This document shows, piece by piece, positions 35,227 through 42,788 of a stretch of DNA of 64,000 nt. The notes beneath the pieces were generated by a model. It was not told the DNA's origin and made no database searches. It saw only the letters and a program-made list of their open reading frames with translations. Every line of letters begins with the position of its first letter. The stretch's first letter is position 1. Source of the stretch: Oceanobacillus caeni. GTDB lineage: Bacteria > Bacillota > Bacilli > Bacillales > Amphibacillaceae. The position numbers and the translations under genes were made by a program. The stretch spans positions 114,174-178,173 of the forward strand of contig NZ_JAHHXM010000004.1 of the NCBI RefSeq assembly GCF_019037185.1, given 5' to 3'.

Positions 35227-35270
35227 ACCTTCCCTGGGACTTGGATTCACTGAAAAGCCTGGGGGAAGGT
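35227..35270. terminator. Hairpin between the sigma factor and DnaD genes
   Basis: ACCTTCCC (35227-35234) pairs with GGGAAGGT (35263-35270). The minus-strand copy ends in TTTTTTA; the plus-strand copy in GAATTTTA. Confidence 0.5.
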
Positions 35271-35321
35271 GAATTTTACGTGAAAGTAAAATCTTGGAGA
35301 TGAAAGGAAAGGGAGAGAAGG

Positions 35322-36158
35322 ATGAATTACATAAGGGAAATGAATGCTTTTTATGATTCGCTGGAATATAACCCACTATCTAGTTCAGCAGTTGCTTTAT
35401 GGCATGCGTTGATGCATATGAATAACAAGACGAGGTGGAAGAGCGAATTTCGTGTAGCTGGAATGGTTTTAAGGATCAAATCTGGTTTGAATGAATCTAG
35501 TTTTAAGAGAGCGAGAACGGAGCTAAAGGAAAAAGGATACATTGCTTATGAACCTAAAAGGGGCAATCAAGCACCAGTTTATCGAATGATTAGTTTGATA
35601 GAGAATCGTGAAGACGCGCAACAGATGGATTCGGTTGGGTATGAAGTAGATGAGAATTCAACTGAGACGGAACTACCTGGGGAAAGGGAAGCACGGAAAG
35701 GGATGGCAGAAGAAACGGTAACGAAACAGGAGGCTGGGGAAGGAGAAGTATTTCGTTTCTATCAAGAAAACTTTGGAGTCATGGGCCCATTCGTCATCGA
35801 GTCTATGAGTGATTGGGTGGACGATGTAGGAGAAGCATTAGTGATGGAAGCGATGAAACGGGCATTGGAGCAAAATAGGACAAGTTGGGGTTATGTGAAA
35901 AGTATCTTGCAGGCATGGAAAAAGAAAGGGATTCGAAGTGTGGATGCAGTGCGAGCAGAAGATGTGGAATTTCGAAATAGGAAACAGTGGAGGCAGTATC
36001 ATTATTTTACCAGTGGGAATCGTGAAGAGGTGATTCCGGATTGGTTTAAGGAACAGAGGGAAAAGCGTGAGAATAAAAGGATGGAAGTTGATCCGGAAGA
36101 AGCGGAAGTGACAAGGTTGAAGATTAGGAGGTTGAAGGAGGAGTTGGGGTATGGGTAG
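35322..36158 (+). CDS. DnaD-domain replication-initiation-like protein
   Basis: The 278-residue protein has an N-terminal winged-helix part (about 1-90: WHALMHMNNKTRW, LNESSFKRARTELKEKGYI) like phage or plasmid replisome organisers. A Glu-rich linker follows, then a C-terminal DnaD-like domain (about 145-215: VFRFYQENFGVMGPFVIESM, then ALEQNRTSWGYVKSILQAWKKKGI). DnaD-type proteins help load the replicative helicase. AAAGGGAGAGAAGG precedes the ATG. It pairs with the sigma factor gene 130 bases upstream; no origin or helicase loader is present nearby, so a remnant of a mobile element is possible. Confidence 0.82.
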   Translation: MNYIREMNAFYDSLEYNPLSSSAVALWHALMHMNNKTRWKSEFRVAGMVLRIKSGLNESSFKRARTELKEKGYIAYEPKRGNQAPVYRMISLIENREDAQQMDSVGYEVDENSTETELPGEREARKGMAEETVTKQEAGEGEVFRFYQENFGVMGPFVIESMSDWVDDVGEALVMEAMKRALEQNRTSWGYVKSILQAWKKKGIRSVDAVRAEDVEFRNRKQWRQYHYFTSGNREEVIPDWFKEQREKRENKRMEVDPEEAEVTRLKIRRLKEELGYG

Positions 36159-36473
36159 AGTGTAAGGGGGCGCGTCCAATGTGTTAAATCTTATCGAGAG
36201 CGGGAATTCGTTAATCGAAGGCGGGAATCCGTTACTCGTGCGTATTTCCAAAGTCGCCTTCATAGGGGAGACACAACTGGACGATTACCCCACCCTCAAA
36301 TATGCTTCAAAAAATCTCAAGTTTGCCGATGCTAGCAATTTTTCCGCAATCTTTATAAAAGGACGATGAATGAGCCTCGGCTAACAGGGAGAGGACCAGT
36401 AAGGAAAACTACATCTTGGCCCCCTGCTAAGATGAGCTAAATGGATCGGTGAATCTCCGCCGCCGGTTCATAT
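36159..36473. repeat. Non-coding interval with family B repeat (36185-36245)
   Basis: GCGGGAATTCGTTAATCGAA and GCGGGAATCCGTTACTCGTG are two clean family B units. A short inverted pair, CATCTT/AAGATG, is near 36410-36435. No gene. Confidence 0.55.
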
Positions 36474-37238
36474 TTATTTTGCTTTGCTAAAATGAATTAA
36501 TTCAGGAATCGTCACGAACTCTATTCCTTCTTGCTGTATACGTGGAATAATGTCATGTAAAGAATGGACAGTGCCTGATAAATCCATTGTCCAATCACCA
36601 CCGTCATGCATCAGTACAATGGATCCGGGTTCCGTATTTGCTAAGACAATATCAGAAATAACAGTCGTACCCAATTGTCTCCAATCCAAAGAATCGACGT
36701 TCCAGAGAATGACAGAATACCCCATCTGCCTCATTAATTCGACAATCTCTCGGTTTAAAGCACCATAAGGGGCACGAAATAATCGTGGACGGTATTCTAT
36801 AATCTGTGCAAGTACTTCCTCTGTTGAAGTCACTTCCCAATGAACTCTTTCTAAACTTCCTTCTGTCAGATTAGGATGCCAATACGTATGATTACCAATG
36901 ACGTGCCCTTCTGCATGCATTCTTCTCACGATATCGGAATGTTCAACTGCTCTAGCCCCCATCAGGAAAAAGGTAGCTTTGATTTTGTATTTATTAAGGA
37001 CATTCAGCACTTGGGGGGTAAAGCGTATATGTGGACCATCATCAAAAGTTAAAGCTACTTTATTTTCGTTAAGGGATCCTCTTAAAACAACGGTGTTGGG
37101 ATATTCCCTCTGTAAAATCGAATTCGCCACTAAATGAGGCTTTCTGCTTGTCATTTCCGCTCCTCCTACTGGTTGACTTTGCCCCATTTGCCTATCCCAT
37201 TTACTCCGATACCATGAATTAAAATGATTCGTGTGCAT
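36474..37238 (-). CDS. Polysaccharide deacetylase (NodB/CE4 family)
   Basis: The ATG at 37238 follows GGAGG by five bases and gives 254 residues; the frame from 37268 lacks a ribosome site. The CE4 motifs are complete: ALTFDDGPH (motif 1, catalytic Asp and metal Asp), GHVIGNHTYWHPNL (motif 2, metal His pair), RAPYGALNREIV (motif 3), VDSLDWRQLG (motif 4) and IVLMHDGG (motif 5, catalytic His). There is no clear signal peptide, so it may act in the cytoplasm or be exported unusually. It removes acetyl groups from N-acetylated sugars such as peptidoglycan or chitin. Monocistronic. Confidence 0.9.
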   Translation of the reverse strand: MHTNHFNSWYRSKWDRQMGQSQPVGGAEMTSRKPHLVANSILQREYPNTVVLRGSLNENKVALTFDDGPHIRFTPQVLNVLNKYKIKATFFLMGARAVEHSDIVRRMHAEGHVIGNHTYWHPNLTEGSLERVHWEVTSTEEVLAQIIEYRPRLFRAPYGALNREIVELMRQMGYSVILWNVDSLDWRQLGTTVISDIVLANTEPGSIVLMHDGGDWTMDLSGTVHSLHDIIPRIQQEGIEFVTIPELIHFSKAK

Positions 37239-37268
37239 ATGAACCTCCATGTTTAAAAACTTGCCCAT

Positions 37269-37746
37269 TTATCTTTACTATATGGTAAGTGTGTTTAAGG
37301 GGTTACGAAGGGGTAGAGGTGCAAATGTGTTGGATACCATGATGGAGTCCTTAATCAATATGTCAGTCCGCAATGCTTTAAGGCACTAGAGTATGTTGTA
37401 TATGACAATGTGATAAGGTGCACGAAGAGGAATTATGCGTGAGACTAGTGCGTATTTCTTCGGAAAAAAATACTAGAAAACAAGGAAATCGCCCGACGCC
37501 GTAGGAAGCAAAAAGGTAGTCTCAGAGAAATAAACAACTTAGAAAAAATGTTTTATATTTATAAATTATAGAATAGATTGTCGATATTCCCCGGGAAATG
37601 AAATATTTCCTTGTAATCTTTCAGGGAATAATGGTGAATATGGGAGATTTTGTTCTTTTTCGCATTTTTTGATATAAATTTGTTTACGGGATCAAGTCTC
37701 CTATGTTTGATTCTTCTACCTCGACTACCGCTAATAAAACCTTATA
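37269..37746. repeat. Non-coding interval with a decayed copy of the small-ORF repeat (37425-37520)
   Basis: GGAATTATGCGTGAGACTAG, GTGCGTATTTCTTCGGAAAA, TACTAGAAAACAAGGAAATC and CGCCGTAGGAAGC align in order with the repeats at 53240 and 63517. The frame is broken (codes GIMRETSAYFFGKKY then stop). The rest of the interval shows nothing I can name. Confidence 0.6.
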
Positions 37747-37782
37747 AAAAAAGGCCAACCAGTAATTTCTGGCTAACCTTTT
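37747..37782 (-). terminator. Terminator of the DUF4282 gene
   Basis: On the minus strand AAAAGGTTAGCCAG pairs with CTGGTTGGCCTTTT (three G-T pairs), followed by T residues. The 16-mer AAACAAACGTTTGATC lies just upstream of it on that strand (37784-37799). Confidence 0.7.
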
Positions 37783-37870
37783 AAAACAAACGTTTGATCA
37801 TTCTTGAATAAGAGATTTTAACAACTTACACGAGAATTTTAACGTTAATCATCAAATATTCCATTTAAAA

Positions 37871-38182
37871 TTAATTATCCTTTGAACCTAACTTCTCATT
37901 AATCTCTTGTATTGTTTCATGCATTTTAAAGAATAAAATTAATAATTCACAATAAACCCTTGTAAAGATTGGTCCTAATATGATAGTTAATATACCCATA
38001 AATATTTGGTAACCGCCACCGAAGTAAGAATCAAAACCAGCTATAATTTGAAGAAGTCCTAGAATGATAGAGAAGCCTACTCCAACCCAAAAAAGCACTT
38101 TAATGATTGTTGGTGTAATCATCTTATTAAAACTAATAAATTTGTTCAATTCTTTCACCTCCTCTTTTCGTAGTTCATACAT
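37871..38182 (-). CDS. DUF4282-type small membrane protein
   Basis: The 103-residue protein has two membrane helices (about 29-50 and 58-80) and the DUF4282 pattern MITPTIIKVLFWVGVG...GPIFTRVYCELLILFFKMHE, ending in an amphipathic ETIQEINEKL helix. Function of the family is unknown. GAGGTG precedes the ATG. A 36-base copy of its 3' end and downstream sequence is found at 38871-38905. Confidence 0.8.
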   Translation of the reverse strand: MYELRKEEVKELNKFISFNKMITPTIIKVLFWVGVGFSIILGLLQIIAGFDSYFGGGYQIFMGILTIILGPIFTRVYCELLILFFKMHETIQEINEKLGSKDN

Positions 38183-38507
38183 AATGAAATAAAATTCCTT
38201 CCATTAAAAACACTACATACTATTCCTATTTAATTATAAGAAGTATTAGAACTAACGATTCTTTAATTTCTTATATTTGCAAGACGTAATTTTAGCATAA
38301 ATGTTTAAACTTAACAATGAAGTGTCTTCACGGACACGCTGTTAGGGGGTCAGCATATTGGGGCGAGGGTGAGGTGCCTAAGGAGGAATAATTATCAAAC
38401 TTCCTAAAGAGGAAGTGAGCTTATCTCTTCGCTTTCCTTTTAGTAAAACTATGGATTATACCTGAGAATATTGTTGAAATTATAGCAACTACATAAAGCA
38501 AGGTGGC
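38183..38507. other. Upstream interval, nothing recognised
   Basis: AT-rich with a GAAGTGTCTTCACGGAC-type imperfect repeat near 38320. Sequence near 38390-38470 (CTAAAGAGGAAGTGAGC...) looks like remnants of another repeat. No gene. Confidence 0.3.
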
Positions 38508-38542
38508 GGCTTCACTCCCTCACGGTGAAAGGGAGTGAAGCC
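38508..38542 (+). promoter_or_regulatory. 13-bp hairpin covering the toxin ribosome site
   Basis: GGCTTCACTCCCT (38508-38520) pairs perfectly with AGGGAGTGAAGCC (38530-38542). The right arm contains the GGGA ribosome site and GTG start of the small toxin below, so the structure would block its translation, as in type I toxin mRNAs. Confidence 0.55.
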
Positions 38543-38651
38543 GACGACGGCATATGTGGCATTTAGTTTGATAGCACAATTTATCTTGGTGCAAATAGCG
38601 TTACTTACAATAATCGTGACTATTGTTGTCTATCTAAACAAAAAGAACTAG
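38535..38651 (+). CDS. Putative holin-like type I toxin, 38 residues
   Basis: Too short for ordinary gene callers. The frame encodes KPTTAYVAFSLIAQFILVQI, ALLTIIVTIVVYLNKKN: a single hydrophobic helix flanked by the TT(Y)xAFSLI start and LNKK end typical of Bacillus holin-like toxins. The GTG at 38535 sits inside a hairpin; a GTG at 38556 is an alternative. Downstream GCCACC...AAGGTG and a terminator at 38738 match the relic copy at 40579. Such toxins are controlled by an antisense RNA, expected on the minus strand overlapping 38650-38770; not demonstrated here. Confidence 0.6.
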   Translation: MKPTTAYVAFSLIAQFILVQIALLTIIVTIVVYLNKKN

Positions 38652-38737
38652 CCACCCTGCCAGCCAAGAAAGGTGAGCTATTTCTGCAAAAAACTTTACT
38701 AGGTCAGCCGCTCTGTACGCGGCATGTATGTTGCTTA

Positions 38738-38770
38738 GGATGAGTGTTGATGCGTTCATCCTTTATTTTA
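38738..38770 (+). terminator. Terminator of the toxin transcript
   Basis: GGATGA (38738-38743) pairs with TCATCC (38756-38761), followed by TTTATTTTATTTT. The conserved GCGGCATGTATGTTGC lies just before it and again before the terminator at 40752. Confidence 0.7.
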
Positions 38771-39003
38771 TTTTAATTCTATTTATATATTTCAATTATT
38801 AATGCAATGATTTTCAATAATTTGGCTTAATCCTTAATGCGTATCTTACTTTTAACGTTACTTATCAGATATTCCATTTAAAATTAATTATCCTACGAAC
38901 TAAACCTAAATGCCTCTTTTCGTGTCTAAGAAATTATAAAATTTAGAGAATCACAAGGATCACAGGGAAAGGTTCCTTTGGTCTTACAATCTAAACAAAT
39001 CTT
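38771..39003. other. Interval with a copied fragment of the DUF4282 3' end (38871-38905)
   Basis: ATTCCATTTAAAATTAATTA followed by TCCT occurs here and at 37857-37880, with partial similarity continuing. The remainder is AT-rich with no gene. Confidence 0.5.
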
Positions 39004-39042
39004 TGTAATATATTTGTCATATTTATTCTATTAATCTATGTT
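39004..39042 (+). promoter_or_regulatory. WalR-type box overlapping a promoter
   Basis: TGTAAT (39004-39009), five bases, TGTCAT (39015-39020) matches the WalR consensus TGTWAH-N5-TGTWAH except for C in the second half (allowed H). TTGTCA (39014-39019) and TATGTT (39037-39042), 17 bases apart, form the promoter. Genes like yocH are WalR targets in B. subtilis. Confidence 0.65.
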
Positions 39043-39083
39043 AAAATGAATAACATCTGGAAGAATATGGAGGGAGATTTAAG

Positions 39084-40268
39084 ATGAAAAAGTTAGTAAC
39101 TGCGATAACCGCAGGAATGCTTATCGCTAGTGTAACAGTAACTAACGTTTCAGCAGCAGAAGTTAAAGTACAAAAAGGTGATACGCTATGGGACATTTCA
39201 AGAGAACATAACACTACAGTAAAGAAATTAATGGATATAAATAAGTTGACGTCAACTATTATCTATCCGAATCAACTATTATTCATAAACGAACAATATA
39301 CAGTACAAAAAGGGGACACATTATCTAGGATCGCTTATCAATTTGATGTAACGGTCAAAGATATAAAATCCCTGAACAATCTCACATCAGATCTTATATT
39401 TATTGGTCAAGTGCTTGAAATTCCAACTACATCTACCACGGATGATGCTGTCTCGAAGGAAACAGTTACAGCGCCAGCAAAAGAAGTTGCGACTGAAAGC
39501 ATATCAACAGAACCAGTTCAGGAAGTTGAGGCTCAAGAACCAGAAGAAGTTGAGGCACCGGCACCAGTAACAGAACCAGAAGAAGAAGTTGAGGCACCGG
39601 AACCAGCAACAGAACCAGAAGAAGAAGTTGAGGCACCGGAACCAGCAACAGAGCCAGAAGAAGAAGTTGAGGCACCGGAACCAGCACCAGAACCGGAAGA
39701 AGAAGTTGAGGCACCGGAACCAGCAACAGAACCGGAAGAAGAAGTTGAGGCACCGGAACCAGCACCAGAACCAGAAGAAGAAGTTGAGGCACCGGAACCA
39801 GCACCAGAACCAGAAGAAGAAGTTGAGGCTCAAGAACCAGCACCAGAACCAGAAGAAGTTGAGGCTTCAGAACCAGTTAGCCAAGAGGCATCTCAAGCAG
39901 ATAAAAAAGTAGTTGTAGAAGCGGATGAAAAAGCAGAATCTGCTAAATCAGAAGGTAATTCCGAAGACGATGCAGAACTTAATGTAATTCAAGCAACTGC
40001 TACTGCATATACGGCTAATTGTGATGGTTGCTCAGGTATCACGTCTACTGGTGTAGATTTGAATGCAAATCCAAATGCGAAAGTAATAGCTGTGGATCCA
40101 TCTGTTATTCCATTAGGATCTAAAGTATATGTCGATGGCTATGGTTATGCAGTTGCTGCCGATACTGGTGGAAGCATTAAAGGGAATAAAATTGATGTTC
40201 ATGTTCCAACAAAGGCCGAAGCATATAAATGGGGAAATAGAACAGTTAATGTTACCATTTTAAAATAA
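39084..40268 (+). CDS. Secreted LysM-LysM-3D domain cell-wall protein (YocH-like)
   Basis: The 394-residue protein has a signal peptide (KKLVTAITAGMLIASVTVTNVSA). Two LysM domains (about 28-70 and 73-116: VQKGDTLWDIS, VQKGDTLSRIA) bind peptidoglycan. A Glu/Pro-rich repeat region (about 150-270, 12-residue EVEAPEPA(T/P)EPEE units) follows. The C-terminal 3D domain (about 303-394) has three conserved Asp: AVDPSVIPLG, AADTGG and KIDVHV. This is the YocH layout; the 3D domain is a lytic transglycosylase-like fold that trims peptidoglycan. The WalR box at 39004 fits growth-linked control. GGAGGG precedes the ATG. Confidence 0.9.
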   Translation: MKKLVTAITAGMLIASVTVTNVSAAEVKVQKGDTLWDISREHNTTVKKLMDINKLTSTIIYPNQLLFINEQYTVQKGDTLSRIAYQFDVTVKDIKSLNNLTSDLIFIGQVLEIPTTSTTDDAVSKETVTAPAKEVATESISTEPVQEVEAQEPEEVEAPAPVTEPEEEVEAPEPATEPEEEVEAPEPATEPEEEVEAPEPAPEPEEEVEAPEPATEPEEEVEAPEPAPEPEEEVEAPEPAPEPEEEVEAQEPAPEPEEVEASEPVSQEASQADKKVVVEADEKAESAKSEGNSEDDAELNVIQATATAYTANCDGCSGITSTGVDLNANPNAKVIAVDPSVIPLGSKVYVDGYGYAVAADTGGSIKGNKIDVHVPTKAEAYKWGNRTVNVTILK

Positions 40269-40350
40269 TGAATACTAATTTGTAGTCAAAAAAGGGAACC
40301 ATGGGGGACAGGCCCCTCATCTCACTAGACAAATTTCAACAACCAAAAAT

Positions 40351-40392
40351 AAAAGGAAGTACTCCGTAAGTAATAAGCGAGTACTTCCTTTT
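40351..40392. terminator. Terminator downstream of the LysM-3D gene
   Basis: A 14-bp stem, AAAAGGAAGTACTC (40351-40364) with its complement at 40379-40392, flanked by A and T tails. Confidence 0.82.
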
Positions 40393-40578
40393 AATGTTAA
40401 ACGAACCTTTGGTATAAAATGGCTTTTCTGATTTTCACTAGGTAATTTAGTGCATCCTAGTGTATTAGTAAAGATGCGTGGTATTCTCCTTAATAAAGTG
40501 GGGGAGAAATTCGATGGTGTCACTTACTTTAATTGGGATTAGAACCTTTTTAAATCCTTATGATAAGGGATGAGGTTA
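40393..40578. other. Gap before the relic toxin
   Basis: Nothing recognised apart from AT-rich sequence with TGAGG before the relic start. Confidence 0.3.
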
Positions 40579-40666
40579 ATAGCGACTTACGAAGCACTGA
40601 GTTACGCAATTTAGCTTAGCGACGTGGATCGTAACTATTTTCGTCCATTTAAACAAAAAGAAATAG
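40579..40666 (+). pseudogene. Broken copy of the holin-like toxin
   Basis: AGCGACTTACGAAGCACTGA encodes TYEALSYAI and then a stop; in another frame the tail continues LATWIVTIFVHLNKKK before TAG at 40664. The GCCACC...AAGGTG segment, GCGGCATGTATGTTGC and a terminator (GACTGG at 40752 with CCAGTC at 40770) are conserved with the copy at 38535. Confidence 0.7.
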
Positions 40667-40751
40667 CCACCTCTGCCCTACCAAGGAAAGGTGACTATTT
40701 CATAGTCCTTTAAATTGGTTAGCCGCTATTTTGCGGCATGTATGTTGCACC

Positions 40752-40785
40752 GACTGGGCGTTAGTGCGTCCAGTCTCTTTTATTT
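40752..40785 (+). terminator. Terminator after the broken toxin
   Basis: GACTGG (40752-40757) pairs with CCAGTC (40770-40775), followed by TCTTTTATTTT. It still looks functional. Confidence 0.65.
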
Positions 40786-40804
40786 TACGCTGTTTCTATA
40801 TTCA

Positions 40805-40915
40805 TTATAAATCAAAACTAAATGTTGTTGCAAACGAAACTTTAGGTTCTTCAAACTCAATTAAGTCATTTGTATCCTTTAATAATTCGCTAATTTTTGA
40901 TATAATTGTATTCAT
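40805..40915 (-). CDS. Possible 36-residue acidic peptide of unknown function
   Basis: AGAGG lies seven bases before an ATG at 40915, and the frame MNTIISKISELLKDTNDLIE then FEEPKVSFATTFSFDL ends at TAA 40805. It looks like a real small protein by composition (amphipathic helix, then strand) and is convergent with the broken toxin. No family was recognised; the evidence is only the ribosome site and composition. Confidence 0.4.
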   Translation of the reverse strand: MNTIISKISELLKDTNDLIEFEEPKVSFATTFSFDL

Positions 40916-41134
40916 GAAAAGGCCTCTTTCTAATGTATTTGCCGGGAAGCATACATTTATGATAGAGCGCCTTTTCTTTTTTTCTAGAATTTTGCTTCAA
41001 ATCCCCGAGAACTATTTTACACATAGTTTAGGCCAAAGAGTCAGACTTCTTCCTTTTTATTTTGCTGTCAGATTCCCACTACGTTAATCTGGTAAAAAGC
41101 CCCAATCTTTGCAGCACATTTAACTTTTAGTAAT

Positions 41135-41575
41135 CTAATGCAACCGTGGATCTTCCCTCCATGGGATGAGAAAGTAACCAACTAAAGAAAATTCATGTTT
41201 CCAATCCGAAGAATGAATAAATAAACCAAATCCTTCTGCAGTTTGTTCCGCTATATATGCAACTAAACTGCAAATGAATAGGAAAAGGTAACTGAGTAAT
41301 TTATGTAACCTATTTAATACAAAAATAGTAATAAGGGAAACTAACGGTAGGATACCAAGCGTGAATAAAATATTAATGGTAAATATTTCTGAAAATGGAC
41401 GGCTTGGAAAGGAATACAGACCTGCTCCTACCAGCAAAAGATCTAAATACGTTCCGATAAGTGAGGCGAAAATAATGGTAGATATATAGGCTTTAATTCT
41501 TTGATTTCTTTGGTAACAAGGCTTCTTTTGCGAGAATCGATAATTCGATTTTCTCCAGTGTTTTACAATATTCAT
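41135..41575 (-). CDS. CBO0543-family-like membrane protein
   Basis: The ATG at 41575 (GGAG nine bases upstream) gives 146 residues. Four hydrophobic helices are present, with the family-like cores TYLDLLLVGAGLYSFPSRPF, SEIFTINILFTLG and EQTAEGFGLFIHSSDWKHEF. Its start lies 83 bases inside the 3' end of the upstream gene (41493-42644), so it is translated from the same message. Function unknown. Confidence 0.7.
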   Translation of the reverse strand: MNIVKHWRKSNYRFSQKKPCYQRNQRIKAYISTIIFASLIGTYLDLLLVGAGLYSFPSRPFSEIFTINILFTLGILPLVSLITIFVLNRLHKLLSYLFLFICSLVAYIAEQTAEGFGLFIHSSDWKHEFSLVGYFLIPWREDPRLH

Positions 41576-42644
41576 GATAAATAGCTCCATTTCCTTTAGA
41601 CATATCCTTCTTAAAATAATGAATGACTTTCCAATCCGAATACCAGTCCTCTTTCTCTGCTTCTTTCTGTTCCGTATTATTCCACGCATATTTTAATATG
41701 GGACTATATAACTTTGGGGCATTAGGCTTGATGCGACAGTCTTTTATTCTTCGCTGGTAAGAACCCCAGGGTACGTATTCATCGATATCGTTAAATACAT
41801 GGGGCCAAAAATCTTTTCTCGAGCCTGTGTGGGGGTGCTGGATTGCCCACTTATAAATAGATAAATAGTTTTCTGTATCATAAAGTAATTGATACAAACG
41901 TTTTCCCAATAAAATCCGGTCATGTAATGAGGCGAATTGGTGAATGGTTTGACCAATTATTTTGATCTCCTTTCCATCGAGAGCAGGAAAGATAATTTGG
42001 TTTAAATCCAATAACTCCTGTAGTTTAAATTCTAGTGTTTGCAATACGGTAGATTGATAATAAGGATTCTGAATGACTCTTTTTTCTAAATAGCTTTGTT
42101 CATTGATGATAAGTGCGATGGTCAAAAGGTATCGATCTTTGTTTTGGTAGAAGTAATTCCAAATGACTCTCATGAAATAGGAGACATGAAACAATGGCAA
42201 AAGGTAAAAAAGACTAGTGTTCCTTTTGATACTTTCTCCATAAAGTAGTAATTGCGGATAAATGTCCTGAAAGATTAACCAATTACCTCGCTCTAAAAAA
42301 CGGAAAAACTCTTCTTGCTCTTCCTGAGATAGAACCCTAGATAATAGACTTCCCTTTAAATCGGTCATGTTCCATCCACCGTTTCTAGAAACCATATGAC
42401 CTAGAAATGCCCAGTGTATTTCAGGGTGCTTTTTATAAAAATCCAAGTAGGCATTCGTTCTTGTCACATTATTTACATTTCCTTTTTTCGTTTCGCTGTG
42501 AATGTATTCGATTAAATCATATTCCGTAGCATTTAATTGATTTTCATGAATGGTGGGCCTTGACTTCTTCGTTAATTCCTTTTTAATGGCTGTTAGTTCT
42601 GGTGAGATTTTTTGACTGGCCCATTTCTTTTTTAAACATTGCAT
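41493..42644 (-). CDS. DUF2515 family protein
   Basis: The 383-residue protein matches the DUF2515 (B. subtilis YppC-like) pattern: SRNGGWNMTDLKGSLLSRVL, FLERGNWLIFQDIYPQLLLY, WNYFYQNKDRYLLTIALIINEQ and FPALDGKEIKIIG. The protein is soluble and its function is unknown. It is divergent from the terpene cyclase gene and overlaps the downstream CBO0543-like gene by 83 bases. Confidence 0.78.
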   Translation of the reverse strand: MQCLKKKWASQKISPELTAIKKELTKKSRPTIHENQLNATEYDLIEYIHSETKKGNVNNVTRTNAYLDFYKKHPEIHWAFLGHMVSRNGGWNMTDLKGSLLSRVLSQEEQEEFFRFLERGNWLIFQDIYPQLLLYGESIKRNTSLFYLLPLFHVSYFMRVIWNYFYQNKDRYLLTIALIINEQSYLEKRVIQNPYYQSTVLQTLEFKLQELLDLNQIIFPALDGKEIKIIGQTIHQFASLHDRILLGKRLYQLLYDTENYLSIYKWAIQHPHTGSRKDFWPHVFNDIDEYVPWGSYQRRIKDCRIKPNAPKLYSPILKYAWNNTEQKEAEKEDWYSDWKVIHYFKKDMSKGNGAIYHEYCKTLEKIELSILAKEALLPKKSKN

Positions 42645-42788
42645 GAGGGAGTATCACTCCTTTCCCAATTATTTTATGGATGTGTATGGGAATAAATGAT
42701 GAAAAGATAAAAGTGTGTGTTCAAGGTTATTTGGAATTTTTACCGTGGAGATGGAATAAAATGATATAGCTGTTTTGGGGGTGTAATT

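Noticed and set aside
39466..39912. Minus- and plus-strand frames of Leu/Val/Pro or Arg/Gln repeats in the LysM-3D gene
   Set aside because: Shadows of the Glu/Pro repeat.
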